This document shows positions 39,211-39,920 of a stretch of 39,920 bases of DNA, one piece after another. The notes beneath the pieces were generated by a model. The model was not told the DNA's origin. It did no database searches and was given only the letters and a program-made list of their open reading frames with translations. This stretch comes from Vicinamibacteria bacterium (lineage in GTDB: Bacteria > Acidobacteriota > Vicinamibacteria > Marinacidobacterales > SMYC01): NCBI GenBank assembly GCA_035620555.1, contig DASPGQ010000558.1, positions 1-39,920 on the forward strand, written 5' to 3'. Each line of letters begins with the position of its first letter. The first letter of the stretch is position 1. The translations under genes were made by a program, and so were the position numbers.

Positions 39211-39920
39211 ATGAACGAAAGAACCAACGTCCTCGAGACACTCACTCTCCCGGAGACGAGTCCGCGAGGTCTCTTTAGACATTTCGGTCCCGGGATGATC
39301 TTGATGATGACCGGGATCGGCACGAGCCATCTGGTAACGGCACCGGTGGCCGGGGGACGATTCGAGTACGCGCTCCTTTGGGCGATTCTCGTGTCCTACG
39401 TCTTCAAGTACCACGGCTTCGAGATGGCTTTTCGTTTCACGAATGCGACGGGACGAAGCATGCTCGATGCCTACGCGACGGCCTGGAAGAAATGGCCCCT
39501 CTGGTATGTGCTCGTTGCGACGCTGCTCCAGTGCGCCATCGGACAGGCGGGACGACTGGCGGCAGCCGCTGCCGTTCTCTATTACTTCTTCCTGGATTAT
39601 TTCGCCCTCGAGCTTCCGAGCTGGGTGTTCGGGCTCGTGCTTTCCGTCACGTCGGTGGTCATCATCTTGAGGGGTCACTATCGCGCCGTGGAGTGGGTGA
39701 CGAAGGTGATGGCAGGAACTCTCGTGATCTCCACCGTTGGTGTCTACGTCGTCGATCCCGCACCTCTTTCTGGCCTCGCCCACTTCGTGATGTTCGAAGT
39801 GCCTCGAGGCTCGTGGCTCGTCCTGGCCGCGTTTCTCGGACTGCTCCCCACGGGCATCGATGTCTCGCTGCAGGCGTCCGAATGGGGCAAGGCCAAGAAG
39901 GCGGGCATGGGTAGAATTCG
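39211..39920 (+). CDS. Nramp-like transporter, cut by window edge
   Basis: The first 236 residues, from ATG 39211, of a polytopic protein that runs off the window. The general Nramp frame is visible: HFGPGMILMMTGIG, then ALLWAILVSYVFKY, LLQCAIGQAGRLAAAAAVLYY and VEWVTKVMAGTLVIST. The metal-binding DPGN motif of helix 1 is replaced by TSHL in GIGTSHLVTAPVAGG. The MPH motif of helix 6 is replaced by LLPTGIDVSLQASEWGKAKK. It therefore belongs to a divergent Nramp-related clade rather than to the Mn/Fe transporters proper. The substrate cannot be inferred. Predicted promoter at 39165-39193. Confidence 0.82.
   Translation, partial: MNERTNVLETLTLPETSPRGLFRHFGPGMILMMTGIGTSHLVTAPVAGGRFEYALLWAILVSYVFKYHGFEMAFRFTNATGRSMLDAYATAWKKWPLWYVLVATLLQCAIGQAGRLAAAAAVLYYFFLDYFALELPSWVFGLVLSVTSVVIILRGHYRAVEWVTKVMAGTLVISTVGVYVVDPAPLSGLAHFVMFEVPRGSWLVLAAFLGLLPTGIDVSLQASEWGKAKKAGMGRI

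Overview
The window is about 40 kb of high-GC bacterial chromosome, densely coded on both strands, with no rRNA, tRNA, CRISPR array, transposase or phage gene that I can see. The best guess for the source is an Acidobacteriota-like organism. This rests on a large orphan MacB/FtsX permease of the kind that is multiplied in that phylum, a PilZ protein of myxobacterial/acidobacterial style, an acidobacterial-looking EgtB, and the overall mix of genes. It is an inference from gene content, not a proof.

Layout. 1-1842: a HerA-type ATPase, cut by the window edge, and a PilZ protein. 2018-2149: copy 1 of a structured repeat, directly upstream of the orphan permease (2160-4616). 4556-12637: a minus-strand block for amino-acid and glutamate-related metabolism: DUF1445 hydro-lyase-like protein, small exported protein, succinate-semialdehyde-type dehydrogenase, degenerate phosphoribosyltransferase-like protein and a very large NAD-glutamate dehydrogenase. 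12741-17105: an Lhr-type helicase, divergent from the dehydrogenase across a region with an 11-bp inverted repeat. 17138-18909: carbon-starvation transporter CstA behind a 26-codon coupled leader ORF. 19157-24235: a secreted IgGFc-binding-like protein, a small Rho_N protein, a cysteine-synthase-like enzyme with a Tat-like N-terminus, and a divergent GlxA-type regulator. 24242-24838: a YefM/YoeB toxin-antitoxin pair with promoter and double TGTACA operator.

25020-30518 is a tight minus-strand operon, leuA-leuC-leuD-egtB-tag, interrupted only by repeat copy 2 between leuA and leuC. leuB is not in the window. Its promoter is back to back with that of a BadF-type sugar kinase (30641-31558). The kinase, MurQ (31570-32466, coupled to a pirin gene) and the NamZ/DUF1343 muramidase (36785-38014, coupled to ilvE) together suggest salvage of N-acetylmuramic acid from peptidoglycan. 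The same stretch holds a tiny exported His-rich peptide, a YdcF protein, an amidohydrolase lipoprotein, a patatin and an extremely acidic small protein. The right edge cuts an Nramp-like transporter whose usual metal-binding motifs are replaced.

The least ordinary observations are: the roughly 130-bp repeat that sits immediately upstream of a translation start in both copies, and the apparent lack of a normal leuC start codon beside it; the leu-egtB-tag gene order; the cstA leader ORF; the Tat-like cysteine synthase; and the His-rich micropeptide. No complete new defence or mobile system is evident. Identities were assigned by reading motifs, without database searches.
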